Part shown: positions 1 through 10,002 of the stretch, piece after piece
How the letters are laid out: each line of letters opens with the position of its first letter
Position numbering within the stretch: position 1 is the first letter of the stretch
Origin: Coniochaeta sp. PMI_546
Taxonomy: Eukaryota; Ascomycota; Sordariomycetes; Coniochaetales; Coniochaetaceae
Direction: 5' to 3'
DNA: 64,000 nucleotides
Assembly (NCBI GenBank): GCA_021432605.1
Contig: MU271146.1
Coordinates: forward strand, 2,170,001 to 2,234,000
The notes under the pieces: generated by a model
Database searches by the model: none
Seen by the model: only the letters and a program-made list of their open reading frames with translations
What the model was told of the DNA's origin: nothing
Made by a program: the position numbers and the translations under genes

Positions 1-685
1 CACTATGTTTCAAGGCTCGTGAGCCTTGAAACTCCCTATATATTAGTTTTTATGTTGTATGCTGAGCACGTACGAAGGGCGGATTAGCAGTTCATTGTGT
101 AGGAAGCCCTCATATGATTCGTGTTTGGAAGAGATGTAGCAAGACATTTCGAAAATTCGGCCAGAACTAATCGCGTCATGGACGGTTCTTCCTCCTTCGT
201 CAATTAAGGTGGCAGGATACGCTACAACAGGTCTGTAGGGTACGCTATTGTCAAGGAGCCTGCAGCTCGGACATCATGACAACATGTTGACGAACTACAC
301 TATTAGACGTGGTCCGAGAACGGTTGCAGGCTGTTAAATGCCTGCCAGCATTGGTCTCGGTCTTGACACGTGCTTTGCTGTCGGGCCTCAGATGTTGGGA
401 ATTATAAAGAGTCTCTGGCGGCAATATTGGACTATGGGTGGCATCCCATCTGTATCGTTGTGTGGCGGGCATCCAGTGCTCAGCGTTCACAGTCAGATCT
501 GTATTTCGTGGCATGCCTTGTTATATACGCGCTGGTCGCTGTGAGCTGTGGGTTCAGATACATCCGAATTCCTTAACTGAGTTTCAATTATGATACACGG
601 AGCACCCGCTATGCTAAGTAGTATACACACGAAGGAACAAAGGCCGTTATTCCAAACGGACACTAGTCCCGGCTAGAAAGACCCC
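1..685. other. intergenic, left edge; no gene seen
   Basis: Only short frames with no recognisable protein occur here. It lies downstream of the MAPEG gene on the minus strand and may hold the end of its 3' UTR. I see no repeat or RNA gene. Confidence 0.6.
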
Positions 686-1282
686 TTACAATGCCTGGAT
701 GAACTTGTAGGAAGTGAAGACGGCCATTCCCGCAAGACCAATGTCCAACAGTCTGGAGGTGATGGCGCCGCTGTTCAGTCACTGTTAGTATTCGCTGCCC
801 ACACAGAACCCGCACAATTGCAAACTGTCAGGGGAAGAACACTCACGCTTCACGACCCTTAGGTCCCTGACCAGCGTAGCCATACGCGTACAACATCCTA
901 GATACGCTCCAGGCGGCACCCATGCCGGCAGCGACCACGGGGAAGCGCAGACCGGCGACTAGGAGAGATACCACGAAGGGGGTCAGGTTCTCGGTGAAGT
1001 TGGCGTGTGCGCGTTGGGCTGTGCATCTGAGTTAGCGTGCGTGGTCACTGAGAGAATGGTGTGCGTGATGTACGTGATGGGATACTTACTGCAGTTGAAG
1101 GCGAACGCCTTGGGGTCCTTCTCGGCAACCTCGTTGGTGGCATATGCGGCAGGGTACTTGATGCCGCTGGCCTTGCGTGCTTTGGAGGTAAGGATGATGT
1201 GGTAGAAGTTAACGAAGTAGGATGATGTGGCGGCCAAGAGAACGTAGCCGTACTCGGCGGGAAGGGTAATGTTGATGGCCAT
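686..1282 (-). CDS. MAPEG-family microsomal glutathione S-transferase 3-like protein
   Basis: Three exons on the minus strand (1090-1282, 847-1018, 686-770) with GTAAGT and GTGAGT donors join to a 149-residue protein, the normal MGST3 length. It starts MAINITLPAEYGYVLLA and carries the family core AFNCTQRAHANFTENL (Asn-Cys, Arg-x-His-x-Asn, Glu-Asn) at about residues 61-76, followed by hydrophobic segments VVSLLVAGLRFPVVAAG and a C-terminal DIGLAGMAVFTSYKF helix, so about four membrane helices. Family knowledge: MAPEG proteins are trimeric ER or outer-mitochondrial enzymes conjugating glutathione to lipophilic electrophiles or reducing lipid hydroperoxides. The core motif crosses the first intron, and the phases of both introns fit exactly, which supports the model. 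The substrate is not predictable from sequence. Confidence 0.88.
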
Positions 1283-2258
1283 TGCGATGGTGTTAAGTGT
1301 TCCTGTATGAGAGGTTTCTTTTCGGTTGAGGGACTATGAACAGCAGACTTGTAGCTTTGGATGTGGATTCACTTGAGGTAAGGGGAAAAGGATGACTCTA
1401 GCAGAGAGAGGACAGATGTGATGTTTATTTAGAGATTGTATGCGGCAACTGTTATCCCGGTTGTGTTACAGCGTGCTCCACAGGCAGTCTTTGCTACGTA
1501 GTCCAGAAGCTTCTTTTCTCCTCCTACACTGGTACCTTGGTAGCAAATTGCGTATGGCGCGGAGATTTGCTCCTTGCCGTGAAAAAGAACGGGACATCTC
1601 TCCTTCCAACGGGTTCAAGGAGACAGAACCGCATTTGGTTAAGTTGCCGAGTGCCGAAGGACCCACGGACTAGGAACGGGGACGGAATGCTGGACTTTGG
1701 GGTTAAAGCCGACCTTGGCGATCAGTGAAACTTTTGACCGATGGCGAGTCGTGCAACACGAAAGGATGTGACGTGAAAGGAAGCGGTGACGATCAGATCT
1801 GGAGTAGAAGATGTCTAGTCTATACGTGTTCCATGTCGTACATTGCATTAATGAGCAGCAGCCAGTAAGCACTAAAGCTTAAACTTGAGCTTCGATCCTT
1901 TCAGCGGCTGCTCCCGCTAGAGCACCCCCAGAACTGAGACAATCTACCCAACCACAATCGCCGAGCTGATATGGCAAACGCCAGGGGACGATTGCGCCAT
2001 CACCAGAACCAGCTTGCTGGGACCATGCCAGACTTACCTTACCTTACACTTATAAGTTTAAATAACAGCAGATAATCTTTCTAAGTGTCATTCACCAGAA
2101 GCAAAATCGAGTTTCGAAGTGCGCAAGTTCTCTGGAGTCCATTCTTGAGAATACGTAAGGTACCTGAAGAGGAGCCTCCCAACCATACCCAACGATATAC
2201 CCAACTCACAAGTCACCCTACAGTCCAGACTATGCCAATGCCCTGCCTTTCCAACCTC
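1283..2258. other. intergenic between MGST3-like and polymerase X genes
   Basis: Contains the upstream region of the MGST3-like gene and the region downstream of the polymerase gene, both on the minus strand. The several short frames (60-120 codons) overlap on both strands without family resemblance. No RNA gene or repeat seen. Confidence 0.6.
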
Positions 2259-4127
2259 TTAGCCAGTGCACCTCTCCTCAGGTTCTCTCCACTCCAATCC
2301 CAATCCCTCAAAAACCCTTTTCTCGGCAGTAAGCATATCCGGCGCCGGCTTCCCATTCCGACTCTCCAGATCAACCCACGCCCCATCAACCCGACTCCTG
2401 ATTCCGCTACTATCGAACTTCAGCCCTCTTTCTTTCTTGCAATACCGCCTTAGATCCCGCTGAAACGTCGTCCCGCTCGTCCACCCCAGAACCGCACACC
2501 CGGCCGTCTTCCACGGACTGATGATGATATCCACCCGTCGATGAGGATTCGGATTCTTCTTCACCTCTTTTGAGGGAGTCCAGTTCGGGTCTTGCCAGAC
2601 GACAAGTGCTTTGTCGAGGGTGTCGAACCCAGTCCCGCCCTTCCGCTCGTTACCCTTCCAGGCGACCGGTTCCTGGCCTCGCTCGCTGTTCTTGGTGCTC
2701 AGCGACAGGGTGTGAGTGATGTACTGGCTCTCTTCCAGAGCGAGCACTATCCGCTCCACGAAGCCAGAGGTGACCTTTTCATCCGGGTGGCTGAGGACCA
2801 TGTCCACGTCGCCGTTCTCCGTCTTGCCGCGACGGTACCCGCCCACCACGACGAGCTCGAAGCCCCCATGAATCTTATTCGCGTGCTGCAGCACCACGTC
2901 CGCGATACTCGCGACCTCGTCCCTCGGAATCTTGAGCAAGAACTCGTCATAGTACTTCACACCAATCTGCTGCACCCGCGTGAGCGTGTTCCAGCCATAC
3001 TCGACAATATCATCCAGGTCGCGCCAGCCTTTGTTATAGAACTGCCGTGCCGTCGTCTCGGCAACGCCCCAGATCTCGTAAAACAATCGCAATACCGACA
3101 GCTCCGGATCCGACTCCGCATCCGTGGCTTCGCGCAGGTGACCCGTCTCTTTCCATTCCTGGTAGAGCAGGGCGATCTTCATGCCGCACCCCGGCAGGCG
3201 TGCGACTTCCTGCGGACTGGAGAGGGTGTACGGGTAGGCCGAGAGGGTGGCTATGGAAGACGAGTAGGCGCGGACGCCTATCTTGTCGCCGAGTAGGGTG
3301 CGGGTAGTCCGGATCTTCATCAGTTCCTTGATGAAGGTTTCGTTTGGCGGATGCATGGGCGTTGCGCGCTGGCAGGAGTACGTGGTGTGCAGGTAGTCCG
3401 GTACTGGCGGGAGGTTTAGGTCTATGTCGTGTTCTGTCGTTGACTGGACGAGTAGCGGGGGAGGTTTGACGGGGTGGTCATGATGCTCCCTGTTGCGGCG
3501 CCATGACGAGCCTTGGCTGGCGTTGCCGTATTGCCTATGTTCGGGCACGCTGGCTGCGTCTAGCTTTGCCCGGAGCAGGATGTCCTCTGCTTTGGGTGTG
3601 GCAGGAGCTGGTTTTGGAGGGGTCCTCTTGCGCTTGAGAGTTGAAGTCGAAGTTGTCGTTTTCCGTCCGGCGTACACAAGATACTCGTCCAGTGGTTCCA
3701 ACTTGCCTTTACTTAATGACTCGGTAAGCCAGGCCAGTTTGACAACTCGGACGATCGCCGGTGGGCCTGGAGACGCTGTCCGAGACAAGGGCGCAACATG
3801 GTCGTCCTCATGGCCTTCGTCTGCAGTGTCCGACTCGGTATCGATAATAACAGCGGCTCTCCAGGCCTTCTCAGGGGATGGTGTCAGATCCTCGGGAGAC
3901 ACCTCTTCTGTCATCAACTTTCTAGACCTGAGCTCGAACAAAGCTCGTGCCTTCTGGCTGAGCTTCCCAACAACGACATCCGCCTCGTTGATGTCGTAGG
4001 TCAACGTTGGTATCTTGGCTTCCAGGTCATGGAGCTCATCTGCCGTTAGATTCTTTGGCAGAAGATACACTATTGGTAGTTTAAGCGGCATTTTGAGATT
4101 GGGAACTTTGTGTAGCTTGAGAGGCAC
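2259..4127 (-). CDS. POL4: family X DNA polymerase (Pol mu/lambda/Pol4-like)
   Basis: An intronless 622-residue frame. An N-terminal part of about 150 residues has BRCT-like spacing (IVYLLPKNLT, KLAWLTESLSKGKL), followed by a low-complexity linker. The Pol X core begins near residue 270: the 8-kDa helix-hairpin-helix region (LPGCGMKIALLYQEW), a second hairpin (RVQQIGVKYYDEFL), the catalytic palm VVVGGYRRGKTENGDVDMV with the paired Asp residues, and the third acidic residue in HRRVDIIISPW. The thumb follows as GWTSGTTFQRDLRRY. Such enzymes fill gaps in non-homologous end joining or base-excision repair. All three catalytic aspartates are present, so it should be active. The start could be Met1 or Met13; both are followed by Pro-Leu-Lys-Leu. 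Frames on the opposite strand are shadows of its codon bias. Confidence 0.92.
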   Translation of the reverse strand: MPLKLHKVPNLKMPLKLPIVYLLPKNLTADELHDLEAKIPTLTYDINEADVVVGKLSQKARALFELRSRKLMTEEVSPEDLTPSPEKAWRAAVIIDTESDTADEGHEDDHVAPLSRTASPGPPAIVRVVKLAWLTESLSKGKLEPLDEYLVYAGRKTTTSTSTLKRKRTPPKPAPATPKAEDILLRAKLDAASVPEHRQYGNASQGSSWRRNREHHDHPVKPPPLLVQSTTEHDIDLNLPPVPDYLHTTYSCQRATPMHPPNETFIKELMKIRTTRTLLGDKIGVRAYSSSIATLSAYPYTLSSPQEVARLPGCGMKIALLYQEWKETGHLREATDAESDPELSVLRLFYEIWGVAETTARQFYNKGWRDLDDIVEYGWNTLTRVQQIGVKYYDEFLLKIPRDEVASIADVVLQHANKIHGGFELVVVGGYRRGKTENGDVDMVLSHPDEKVTSGFVERIVLALEESQYITHTLSLSTKNSERGQEPVAWKGNERKGGTGFDTLDKALVVWQDPNWTPSKEVKKNPNPHRRVDIIISPWKTAGCAVLGWTSGTTFQRDLRRYCKKERGLKFDSSGIRSRVDGAWVDLESRNGKPAPDMLTAEKRVFEGLGLEWREPEERCTG

Positions 4128-5056
4128 TGGAGCATTTTGGGCTGACTATTGCCTTTCTGCCGCAACCTCATGCGCCGCCTCTAACAACCCGATAGCCAGA
4201 ACAATGACTGTGATGATCCAAAAAGATAGCGATGCACGAGCTTCAAATTGAAATGGGACCGACGAATGATTGCCGTTTAGCAAGGGTGAGAAGCTGGGAG
4301 TATGAAGTGAGAGTAAAGGCATCGTGGAACTTGGAGTTGTTGTAAGACGGGCGGAAGTCCAGATTCAATTGCATCATCGCTCCTGCTTTCAGCTTGTGAC
4401 GGCGAGGATCTACCACCCACGCCTCGAGTTATCGAAGACCTACAGCTATCTAATATAAGTTGAGAAGAGTAAGAGACTTCCTCTGATATGCTCGTATTTG
4501 ACTTCTATCTCGAAGATGTCTTGTTGAACCTCGTCAAGTTCACCTGACGCGGGAACGAAAGTGAATCCGGATGAGACACCCAGGTGTGCCATTAGCAGCC
4601 GCTTACCGGAGCCGACCGTAGACTCGTCCGTCACCAGACGGCAGGCGCCAAGACAGACCCATAATTCCATTGCTTGCATTGCGGCTCAATCTTTATCTGG
4701 GATCCGACTTGGCTTTTCTTTGACCTCACACTCGCCCATCACCACAACCAGCGGAGCTATTGTCGTACCACCCTCTTTTTGACAAGAGAGACCTGCACTG
4801 TTATTCTATATCTGGTACTAGTCGTTCAAGTGGATTCACTACTCAACTTGCCAAAGTTGAGCGGCGAAACATGACATGCTTCCGAGCCTCCTCTAGGTAG
4901 CGCTTTTTGCTACAGCTTTAATACCATCTCCCGTTCAACTCCACCACTTCCACCTTTCGAACCGTTGCGCATCTGTTATAAACTCTTGGCGCATTCGGAG
5001 ACCTCCCCCGGCAGACCACATTGCGTTCCACATTCGACGATTCGGTCTCTCGCACC
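4128..5056. other. divergent intergenic region between POL4 and TFA1
   Basis: The two genes point away from each other, so both promoters lie here. An 77-codon minus frame (4446-4679) contains an intron-like stretch with GTAAGC and TCAG ends that would splice in frame, but it resembles nothing I know and is not called. No repeat seen. Confidence 0.55.
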
Positions 5057-6575
5057 ATGTCTCGCACGATGAACGGAAACGACTTAGCCAAGCTACTGAC
5101 CCGCGCGGTCGTCCGGGCCTTCTACGAGACTCGACATGTCCTGATCATTGAATGCTTACTAAATTATTCAGCGTATGGTCTCCTTGACATTTCAGGGACC
5201 ATCTAGGCCAGCGTGCTAATCACTCGCAGTCTGCGCGATGACGACCTGGCCTACCTAATAGGCATGAACACTAAGGACCTCCACAAAGTCTGCGCCAAGC
5301 TGAAGGAGGACCGGCTTCTTGAGGTGTATGTCTAGGAAAATGGTCTGAACTTTGCTGTTCCCCATGATCTTGGCTAACAACTTGTTTCTGGGGACTTGAA
5401 GGCAGACGCGCCCTGAACTCAAAGAAGGCCAGACGCGGCCGGTCAACCGCACCTACTATTGGATCGACTTCCGCCACACGGTCGACGCGATAAAATGGCG
5501 CGTGTACAAGATCGACAAGGAGATGCAGGGCACCGCCGTCCCGGCCAACGAGAGGAAAGAGTACTTCTGCAACTTCTGCAAAGCGTCATGGACGCAGATG
5601 GAGGTGCTCGACAACTTCTCGGCCGAAGGCTTCATCTGCCACAGATGCAACCACGTCCTCGTGCACGACGCCGACCGCCACGCAGTCGGACATCAGAAAT
5701 CGACTCGCATGAACAACCAGTTCAAATTCATCACCGATCTCCTGCCGCAGATCGACAGCGTCGGCATACCCGAGAAGACGTTCGACGAGGCGTACGCCAA
5801 CGCTCGAGTGGTAGAACGCTCCGAGACTCACCAGGCAGTCAATAGTGTCGCTGTCGAGACGGGATTGAACCGGCCTACTGCGGTCAAGGGCCTGGCGAAT
5901 ACCGGACCTACGAACATCGCCGTCAGCATATCGACCGGCGACGGACCGACAGAGGAAGAGAAGGCCGCCGAACAGGAGCGCAAGGACCGAATAGCAAAAC
6001 AGAATGCGCTGCCGGAATGGATGACTGTCAGCGCCACGAACGCGAATGAGAAGTTCGTATATGACGACAAGACTCCGTCCACTCAGGTGCAACTGAAGAA
6101 GGAGGAAAGTGACAGCAAGGCAGCTAAGAAGGACGCTCTAGACGCGAAGGAGCAGGCCGACCTCGACGACTATATGGCGCGACTCAAGGCAGAGCAGGCT
6201 GCAGAGGCGGCGCGGAAGGCTGCGGAAGAAGAGGAGGAGTACGAATCTGGCGACGAAGACGAGGGCGACTTCGAGGACGTGGTGGGTACGAGCACGAATA
6301 ACTCCGCCGTCGGAACACCTGCCAGCACTGCAGCCGCGGCTCTTGGTGCGCCGCCCGTCGCTCCGTCGCCGCTGCGGCAGTCGAGCGTGCAGCCGTCAAG
6401 CAGCCTCAAGCGCGAGGCACCCGGGAGCGGGACAAGCACCGAGGCTACGTCTCCTAATGGAGGGACGCCTGCGATGGACGGGCCGCCGGCTAAGAAGATC
6501 AAGGTAGAAGAGGAAGCGCCAGCCCCTGCTGACGAAGATGATGAGGAAGATGACCTCGAATTCGAGGATGTATGA
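5057..6575 (+). CDS. TFA1: TFIIE-alpha, general transcription factor IIE large subunit
   Basis: Three exons (5057-5172, 5230-5325, 5402-6575) give 461 residues. The N-terminal half is the extended winged helix (LTRAVVRAFYETRHVLIIE, then RDDDLAYLIGMNTKDLHKVC, then NRTYYWIDFRHTVDAIKWR), and a zinc ribbon follows with Cys127, Cys130, Cys150 and Cys153 (FCNFC, ICHRC). The rest is charged and low complexity, ending in the acidic tail EEDDLEFEDV typical of TFIIE-alpha. The protein recruits and stimulates TFIIH at RNA polymerase II promoters, working with TFIIE-beta. I chose the ATG at 5057; another in-frame ATG lies four codons downstream. The second intron was set with donor GTATGT and acceptor TTGAAG because it gives the family-like LLEVQTRPEL; the nearby GGCAG acceptor with a GTGTATG donor is possible and would drop two residues. 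Confidence 0.92.
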
Positions 6576-7195
6576 ACATGATCGGAGGCTATCGTTCTGC
6601 GTTCCGTTACCTATATGGGGTGGAGGATATTTTTCGGCGTTGGCGGCCGGGTCAGGGGCCTGTTGGCATGCTCTGGACGTTGCTTTGAAGGGTAGGATAC
6701 CAGAACAGGGAGTAACAAAATAGACAAGAGGGCAATCCAGGTAGGCTAGGATAACCACACTTGACGACTTCAGTCACGAAGATAATGGTTTCCCAACGTC
6801 ACATGTGATGAAACCCGTGATCACGTGCGCCGGTACTTGTCCGGGAGTTGAGGACCCCTGACGATCGCTAAGAATAGTAGTGCCGGACCCACCGTACCGC
6901 GTGTCGTCCGCTAAGCCACCGCCACGGACATCCACCCTATGTCTCGGACAAATAGGGGACCAAAGGCTGAGCTGAATGCCTTACGCGTCGTCGGGCCAGC
7001 AAATGTGAAATTTAACACGCAGCATCGTCTGACGTTCTACTATCTCTTTTTCACATCGAATTCACCTCTCCAATACGCTCGTTAAAATCCTCCTTCATTC
7101 AGGCGCTACTGAAACCAAATTTTGGGTTTGAGCCTCAATCCAATCCTCCAATCTTATCTCATCTTACATCGTCGCTTACACGGGTCTCAACAACC
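6576..7195. other. intergenic; TFA1 downstream and metallopeptidase promoter
   Basis: No gene seen. A palindromic CACGTG-containing stretch near 6820-6830 (GATCACGTGCGCC) could bind a bHLH factor, but this is only a sequence match. The last 150 bases before the next ATG are C/T-rich, as is usual just upstream of fungal starts. Confidence 0.5.
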
Positions 7196-8097
7196 ATGGC
7201 CCCAACTCCACACCTCCGCACCCCCGGCTCCGGCAGGCTAAAACGCGCCGCCGCCCTCGGAGCCGCCTCCGCGACCCTCGCGGCCCGGAACCTGACGGTG
7301 ACCGACACGCAAAAGGTGACGCTGGGCGTCATAGCGGCCTACATCGTCATCATCGCCATCCTGTGGAACGTGCCGTACGTCCGGTGGTCGCTGTGGCCCT
7401 TCAAGATGCTGGTCATCGCCTTCCACGAGTTCGGGCACGCACTGGCCGCCGTCCTGACGGGGGGGAAGGTCAAGTCCATCTCCCTCGACCCGAACGAGGG
7501 GGGCGTCACGCACATGTTGGGGGGCAAGTCCGGGATCACGCTGCCGGCTGGGTATTTGGGGAGTAGTCTGATCGGGGCGCTGCTGACGTTCTGCGGGTTT
7601 GATATTGTGGCGTCCAAGGTCGCGTCTATTGTGCTCGGGGTGTGTTTCTTGTTGACGCTGTGGTGGGCGAGGCGGGATTGGTTGACGATTGTCACCGTGT
7701 TGCTCGCGGTGGGACTTATTATTGCTTGCTGGTTCATTGCGCATGCTGCTGCGTTGAGGTTCGTGGTGCTGTTTATCGGCGTGATGAGTTCGTTGTATAG
7801 TGTCTGGGATATTGTGAGTTCTTTCCTCTTCCTCACTGGGTTTGGAATTGAGGTCCCTGATGCAAGGTGGTTGCTAACGAGGCTTAGTGCGATGATCTGA
7901 TCCTGAGAAAAGTCAACAGCTCAGATGCAAGCGTGTTTGCGAAGCGGTACGGCGGGTCGAGCCAGTGCTGGGGTGTCATCTGGTCGATCATCTCGCTCGT
8001 GTTCATGGTGGCTGGGATCGTTGCTGGTATTGCGGCGTTTCCTCAGAGTTGGACTGATCAGGAGAACGACTCGAAGAACTTCATCCCGACCCGTTGA
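7196..8097 (+). CDS. M50B-like membrane zinc metallopeptidase family protein
   Basis: Two exons (7196-7813 and 7888-8097, donor GTGAGT) encode 275 residues. A short basic N-terminus is followed by about six or seven hydrophobic segments. The zinc motif HEFGH sits at residues 77-81 inside the segment MLVIAFHEFGHALAAVLTG, and a conserved Asp-rich stretch SVWDICDDLILRKVN crosses the intron, probably supplying the third metal ligand. This architecture is that of the peptidase M50B-like family, relatives of site-2 proteases found across fungi and bacteria; the substrates of the fungal members are not known to me. All putative metal ligands are intact. The intron falls between the two halves of the conserved aspartate motif, and the phase fits exactly. 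Confidence 0.85.
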
Positions 8098-8494
8098 ATT
8101 TGCTGTTGCGGGGATGCAGGAGGCTGTAATGAGGTTGGCTATCTCACATCGCTGAGTAGGCTAGGGTTTATCATGGCGTTTAGGGAGCATCCCTGTGGTG
8201 GATATTGTTATACCCGTTGCATTTCGTGGGGTCCCTGGTATAGGGAGTAGCAGAGAATACTTTGAGTTTTTATCAAGTCTGAGCTTTCAACCTCGTGGTT
8301 CGGAGCAGTGCAAAATCCTCCAACCAGATGGTGTCTAATGACACAGCCAACGTCCGTGAGATACCATGCACCGTTGGCCTACGCAATTCTTTGCTCTTAC
8401 ATTTACTTCCAACCATTTCAAGTCCGTGACATATCCTGTCCAAGCACCATGTGCTCATCGTCTTTCCCTCGTCTCGGCTGTCCAATCACCGTCA
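8098..8494. other. convergent 3' region between metallopeptidase and DUF3140 genes
   Basis: Both flanking genes end here, so it should hold their two 3' UTRs and terminators. No other feature seen. Confidence 0.6.
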
Positions 8495-9100
8495 CTAAGC
8501 CTTTAGCGGATCATGACCCCAGTTCTTCAAGCTTTTGTAGCTCTTGCTGCTGGTATCCTGCTTCGCCTTCTCTTCTTGAGCGAGATGGCGTTTACAGTAA
8601 CTCACGACCTGGCAGCTCGTCAGACACCCGAAAAGAACAAAATAAGACAATCAAGTCTCGTCGCTTACCTTTCGCATATGGGCGATGTCATCGTCATCGT
8701 ACTTGGCTGTCCATCTGTCAGTGGGGGCCCAATCGTTCGCTTCGGGGCACAGTGCGTCACTTACACGGGTCTTTGCTCGGATTCTTCTCTAATATCTTGA
8801 CGATGTGACGGCCGCTATCGTGACCGACGCTTTCGCCTGATCCATCGTCCTTCGACCAGCCGGAGCTGGTGGAATCTTCCGTCTATGATAACGTGTCTTA
8901 GAGGGGTTCTGAAGCTAGGGTGAGTCACAAGAGGGGACAGACCTGAAGCCAATCTTCGAGTTCTTGCTGGGTCATGTTGACATATTCGTTGAACTCCCTG
9001 GTCGGACAACGTCAGTCAAGGACGAACGAGTTATATCTCGAGACAGTTAGTGTAAGCCAGGGCTGCCAGACTCAATGACTGTTTCCTTGTCCTTGACCAT
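8495..9100 (-). CDS. DUF3140-family protein, five exons
   Basis: Five small exons on the minus strand (9072-9100, 8943-8997, 8765-8882, 8669-8706, 8495-8608) join with consistent phases to 117 residues. The product starts MVKDKETVIEEFNEYVNMT, continues QQELEDWLQ, has the central SSGWSKDDGSGESVGHDSGR with HIVKILEKNP, and ends KSLKNWGHDPLKA. The order 'FxxxVNMT..ELExWL', 'GWsk..ge.vGHdSGR.IV.IL', 'Y..dDi.HMRKVVsYckRHLAQ' and 'kSl.NWGHDP' is that of the DUF3140 family, small fungal and bacterial proteins of unproven function, sometimes suggested to bind DNA. The first intron has the weaker donor GTCTGG, but its branch sequence CACTAAC and phase are good. It is easily missed because no exon exceeds 40 codons. 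Confidence 0.87.
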
Positions 9101-9885
9101 TTTGCACCAGATGAAGATGACTTCGATCGAAGTAGAGATGCCGCGTGTACGTTTTTTGTTATCAGAAAGCTACGTCTTGCCAGTGATGGTAGAAAACGGC
9201 ACTGATTGTAAGTGTAAATTGACTTCAAGGCTGACCGGATGTTACTTTGCCTGTTGTCTCAGGCTGGCGCATCGTAGACGTCATGACCTCTAGCTTGACC
9301 GGATGCGAAGCCAAACGCGCCAAACTTAAGCCACAACCCAGACGTTACACCACAGAACAGCCGCTGTTGGCTGGAATTCATTGCTTTGTCTAGTGTGCAT
9401 GTACCAAATGCTATGTGCCTTGAGACGCTCTGTTGAGCACCCAACATCGTCCTCTCTTTTTCACCGCGTCTACCAAAGTATTTTCATTATCATCCCTCAT
9501 CAACAAGCCCAGCAGCAGTCTCTTCTGCGTCACGCCGCACAGAAACCGGAGGCATGCTCGATCCGAGTGCCTGCCGTAATCATGCCACAGCACCATCACT
9601 GCCGTTTCCCGTATCTCACCCCGAACCATGACGCCACATAATCTAAGACTCCCGTCAGGATAGACAAATGTACGTATCTAAGGTGCCCCCACATAACGGC
9701 ATCCCAGGGGCACTGGTCAAGCTTGGCAGGCCCGCTCACATCCTGCGCAACCCCAAGTAAGGTCCCTTGACCGAGAACCAGTGTCGCCTACCAATGAGCG
9801 CCGCCAGCCTTGTAAGGTCCCAGAAACAGTTATCACTCCCTATTTCTACTAGGACTCCGATGATCCTTCCTTGCTCGGTCTTTAA
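9101..9885. other. intergenic, DUF3140 promoter and 5-phosphatase downstream region
   Basis: No gene recognised. The small frames at 9381-9641 and 9411-9629 overlap each other on opposite strands. The part near 9886-10006 may belong to the 5-phosphatase gene as a last intron and exon (see that entry). Confidence 0.55.
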
Positions 9886-9922
9886 TCAGCTTCTGTGCAA
9901 CCGAAGCATCATACCCGATAAC
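9886..9922 (-). other. possible last exon of the 5-phosphatase gene
   Basis: If the donor GTAAGT overlapping the stop codon at 10003-10006 is used, an 84-base intron (9923-10006) ends in TTACACAG, with GCTGAC as branch sequence about 35 bases before the acceptor. The reading frame then continues through 9922 to a TGA at 9886-9888, adding LSGMMLRLHRS after the last lysine. All intron signals look genuine; whether it is used cannot be told from DNA. Confidence 0.5.
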
Positions 9923-10002
9923 CTGTGTAAGATAAAGGAGCCTGATTCACAAAGTCAGCATCACATGCCCCAAACACCTCTCCTCAAATTACACAAGAAC
10001 AC

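Noticed and set aside
2592-3296. 234-codon plus-strand frame inside the polymerase gene
   Set aside because: Exactly opposite the polymerase core; explained by its GC-rich third codon positions.
4446-4679. 77-codon minus frame with an internal intron-like stretch
   Set aside because: Reads in frame with or without the intron, but matches no family and sits in a divergent promoter region.
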